Part shown: positions 6,610 through 6,981 of the stretch, in pieces
How positions within the stretch are numbered: the stretch's first letter is position 1
Layout of the letters: each line of letters opens with the position of its first letter
From: Tissierella_A sp964489715
GTDB lineage: Bacteria; Bacillota; Clostridia; Tissierellales; Tissierellaceae
Direction: 5' to 3'
NCBI GenBank assembly: GCA_964489715.1
Contig: CAZBAK010000066.1
Location: 1-6,981 of the forward strand
DNA: 6,981 bases
The notes under the pieces: model-generated
The model's input: only the letters and a program-made list of their open reading frames with translations
Database searches by the model: none
What the model was told of the DNA's origin: nothing
Program-made: the position numbers and the translations under genes

Positions 6610-6700
6610 TTTATGGTTTTGAATTTGTGGTTTAATCACAAACAGGAAGGTTAAAGATTGTGATTTTGCACTAAAGGAAAGCAATTGATAAAACCATAAA
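6610..6700 (+). ncRNA. Candidate structured leader closed by an 11-bp stem
   Basis: TTTATGGTTTT (6610-6620) pairs perfectly with AAAACCATAAA (6690-6700), 69 bases apart. Inside, TTTGTGGT (6624-6631) pairs with ATCACAAA (6635-6642). Alternatively AATCACAA (6634-6641) pairs perfectly with TTGTGATT (6658-6665), so the two folds exclude each other. ATTGT/GCAAT (6657-6661/6681-6685) could form a third arm. This is the architecture of a switchable leader RNA, but I do not recognise a known riboswitch core, including the purine riboswitch. Confidence 0.4.
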
Positions 6701-6713
6701 ACTATAATATAAT
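6685..6713 (+). promoter_or_regulatory. Promoter P3 (TTGATA-N17-TATAAT)
   Basis: The -35 TTGATA (6685-6690) and -10 TATAAT (6708-6713) are 17 bases apart, with predicted +1 near 6720. The sequence after it (AGAGTTTATTT and on) faintly resembles copy A but does not fold into the same hairpin. It would give a 165-base leader for the gene at 6885. Confidence 0.6.
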
Positions 6714-6772
6714 TATAACATCATAAGAGTTTATTTAAATATATGTTAGAAATATCATATTTTTAATTTTTA

Positions 6773-6799
6773 TATACTTATTTTGGAACGATAAGTATA
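6773..6799. promoter_or_regulatory. 9-bp dyad upstream of the second FAD-subunit gene
   Basis: TATACTTAT (6773-6781) and ATAAGTATA (6791-6799) are perfect reverse complements around a 9-base loop. It could be an operator or an RNA hairpin. It lies four bases before the cre-like site. Confidence 0.45.
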
Positions 6800-6802
6800 C
6801 AT

Positions 6803-6817
6803 TTGCAAACGTTACCT
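6803..6817 (+). promoter_or_regulatory. Candidate cre (CcpA) site
   Basis: The 15 bases TTGCAAACGTTACCT fit every position of the Gram-positive cre consensus WTGNAANCGNWNNCW. The CAAACGTT core is shared by LacI/GalR-family operators in general. It lies 68 bases before the ATG at 6885, fitting carbon catabolite control of the second hydroxylase genes. Confidence 0.55.
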
Positions 6818-6821
6818 TATG

Positions 6822-6849
6822 TTGAATGATTCTAAAAAATATCTACAAT
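6822..6849 (+). promoter_or_regulatory. Weak gene-proximal promoter P4
   Basis: TTGAAT (6822-6827) and TACAAT (6844-6849) are separated by 16 bases, each a partial match. If real, +1 would fall near 6856 with the cre-like site just upstream of the -35. Confidence 0.3.
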
Positions 6850-6884
6850 ATAAAGAATTAAAAACTAATTTAGGGGGAAAAATA

Positions 6885-6981
6885 ATGTTAAGTAATTTTG
6901 ATTATTATAAGCCAGACAATTTACAAGATGCAGTAGCTTACTTAGACAAAAATCCTGATACTATTATCTTAGCTGGTGGTA
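6885..6981 (+). CDS. Second xanthine dehydrogenase-family FAD-binding subunit (3' partial)
   Basis: Only the first 32 residues are in the window: MLSNFDYYKPDNLQDAVAYL and on to IILAGG. This is the typical start of a FAD_binding_5 domain, with the opening of the first glycine-rich FAD motif (AGGT-type) at the edge. It closely resembles the start of the upstream xdhB (FEYYKPKTYEEAIE), so it is a paralogue. GGGGGA at 6873-6878, six bases before the ATG, sets this start. An in-frame ATG at 6819 is possible but lacks a ribosome binding site and would overlap P4. Being first after a long leader suggests a second hydroxylase operon starting with its FAD subunit, as in coxMSL-type order. The partner subunits are off the window. 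Confidence 0.85.
   Translation, partial: MLSNFDYYKPDNLQDAVAYLDKNPDTIILAGG

Larger units (their letters stand above)
6346..6884. other. 539-base non-coding regulatory region between two molybdenum hydroxylase gene sets
   Basis: No credible gene is seen here on either strand. The stretch contains three well-spaced sigma-A-type promoters pointing right, two related long hairpins offset by 126 bases, an 11-bp palindromic arm pair at 6437-6466, a 20-base palindrome at 6588-6607, a 91-base stem-closed element, a 9-bp dyad and a cre-like site. The individual elements are listed separately. Confidence 0.85.

Noticed and set aside
6610..6700. Known purine riboswitch
   Set aside because: The closing stem is present but I cannot find the conserved purine aptamer junction and loop sequences.
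6819..6821. In-frame upstream ATG for the second FAD subunit
   Set aside because: No ribosome binding site precedes it, while the ATG at 6885 has a well-placed one and begins the conserved family sequence.

Overview
This window comes from an AT-rich anaerobic Firmicute, most likely Clostridia or Tissierellia. The codon use favours AGA, ATA and TTA, Shine-Dalgarno sites are strong, and the gene families are typical of that group: a CdaA/CdaR c-di-AMP pair, a Ptb-family acyltransferase and a three-subunit molybdenum hydroxylase. The species cannot be named from the sequence alone.

Layout, with all genes on the + strand. Positions 1-2040 hold the 3' part of cdaA (its true start is off the left edge) and cdaR, overlapping by 8 bases. 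A perfect 16-bp hairpin with a GCAA loop follows cdaR. Positions 2169-3068 encode a stand-alone phosphate acetyl/butyryltransferase with no kinase gene next to it. After about 200 AT-rich bases comes an xdhABC-like operon (3275-6345): molybdopterin subunit, FAD subunit and 2Fe-2S subunit, with adjacent genes overlapping by one base. Two 100-N assembly gaps interrupt the first two subunits. Flanking frames and usual family lengths imply that both gaps hide more sequence than 100 bases. At 6885 a second FAD-binding subunit begins and runs off the right edge, so a second molybdenum hydroxylase gene set probably follows with a different gene order.

The most interesting part is the 539-base non-coding stretch 6346-6884. 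It holds two diverged copies, offset by exactly 126 bases, of one unit: a TTGATT-N17-TATAAT promoter followed at the predicted +1 by a continuous 18-19 bp hairpin with a tetraloop. The copies align without gaps and differ by paired changes that keep the hairpin. Copy A ends in a T7 run, like an intrinsic terminator; copy B does not. Downstream lie a 91-base element closed by a perfect 11-bp stem with mutually exclusive internal pairings, a third TTGATA-N17-TATAAT promoter, a 9-bp dyad and a full match to the CcpA cre consensus, all before the second FAD-subunit gene. This looks like a multi-promoter regulatory leader or a pair of small RNA units. I do not recognise it as a known RNA family.

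Working together: CdaA makes c-di-AMP and CdaR modulates it at the membrane. The Xdh proteins would form a cytoplasmic hydroxylase passing electrons from a purine or other N-heterocycle through molybdopterin, two 2Fe-2S clusters and FAD. The Ptb-like enzyme interconverts acyl-CoA and acyl phosphate. No functional link between the cda genes and the xdh genes is visible beyond adjacency.
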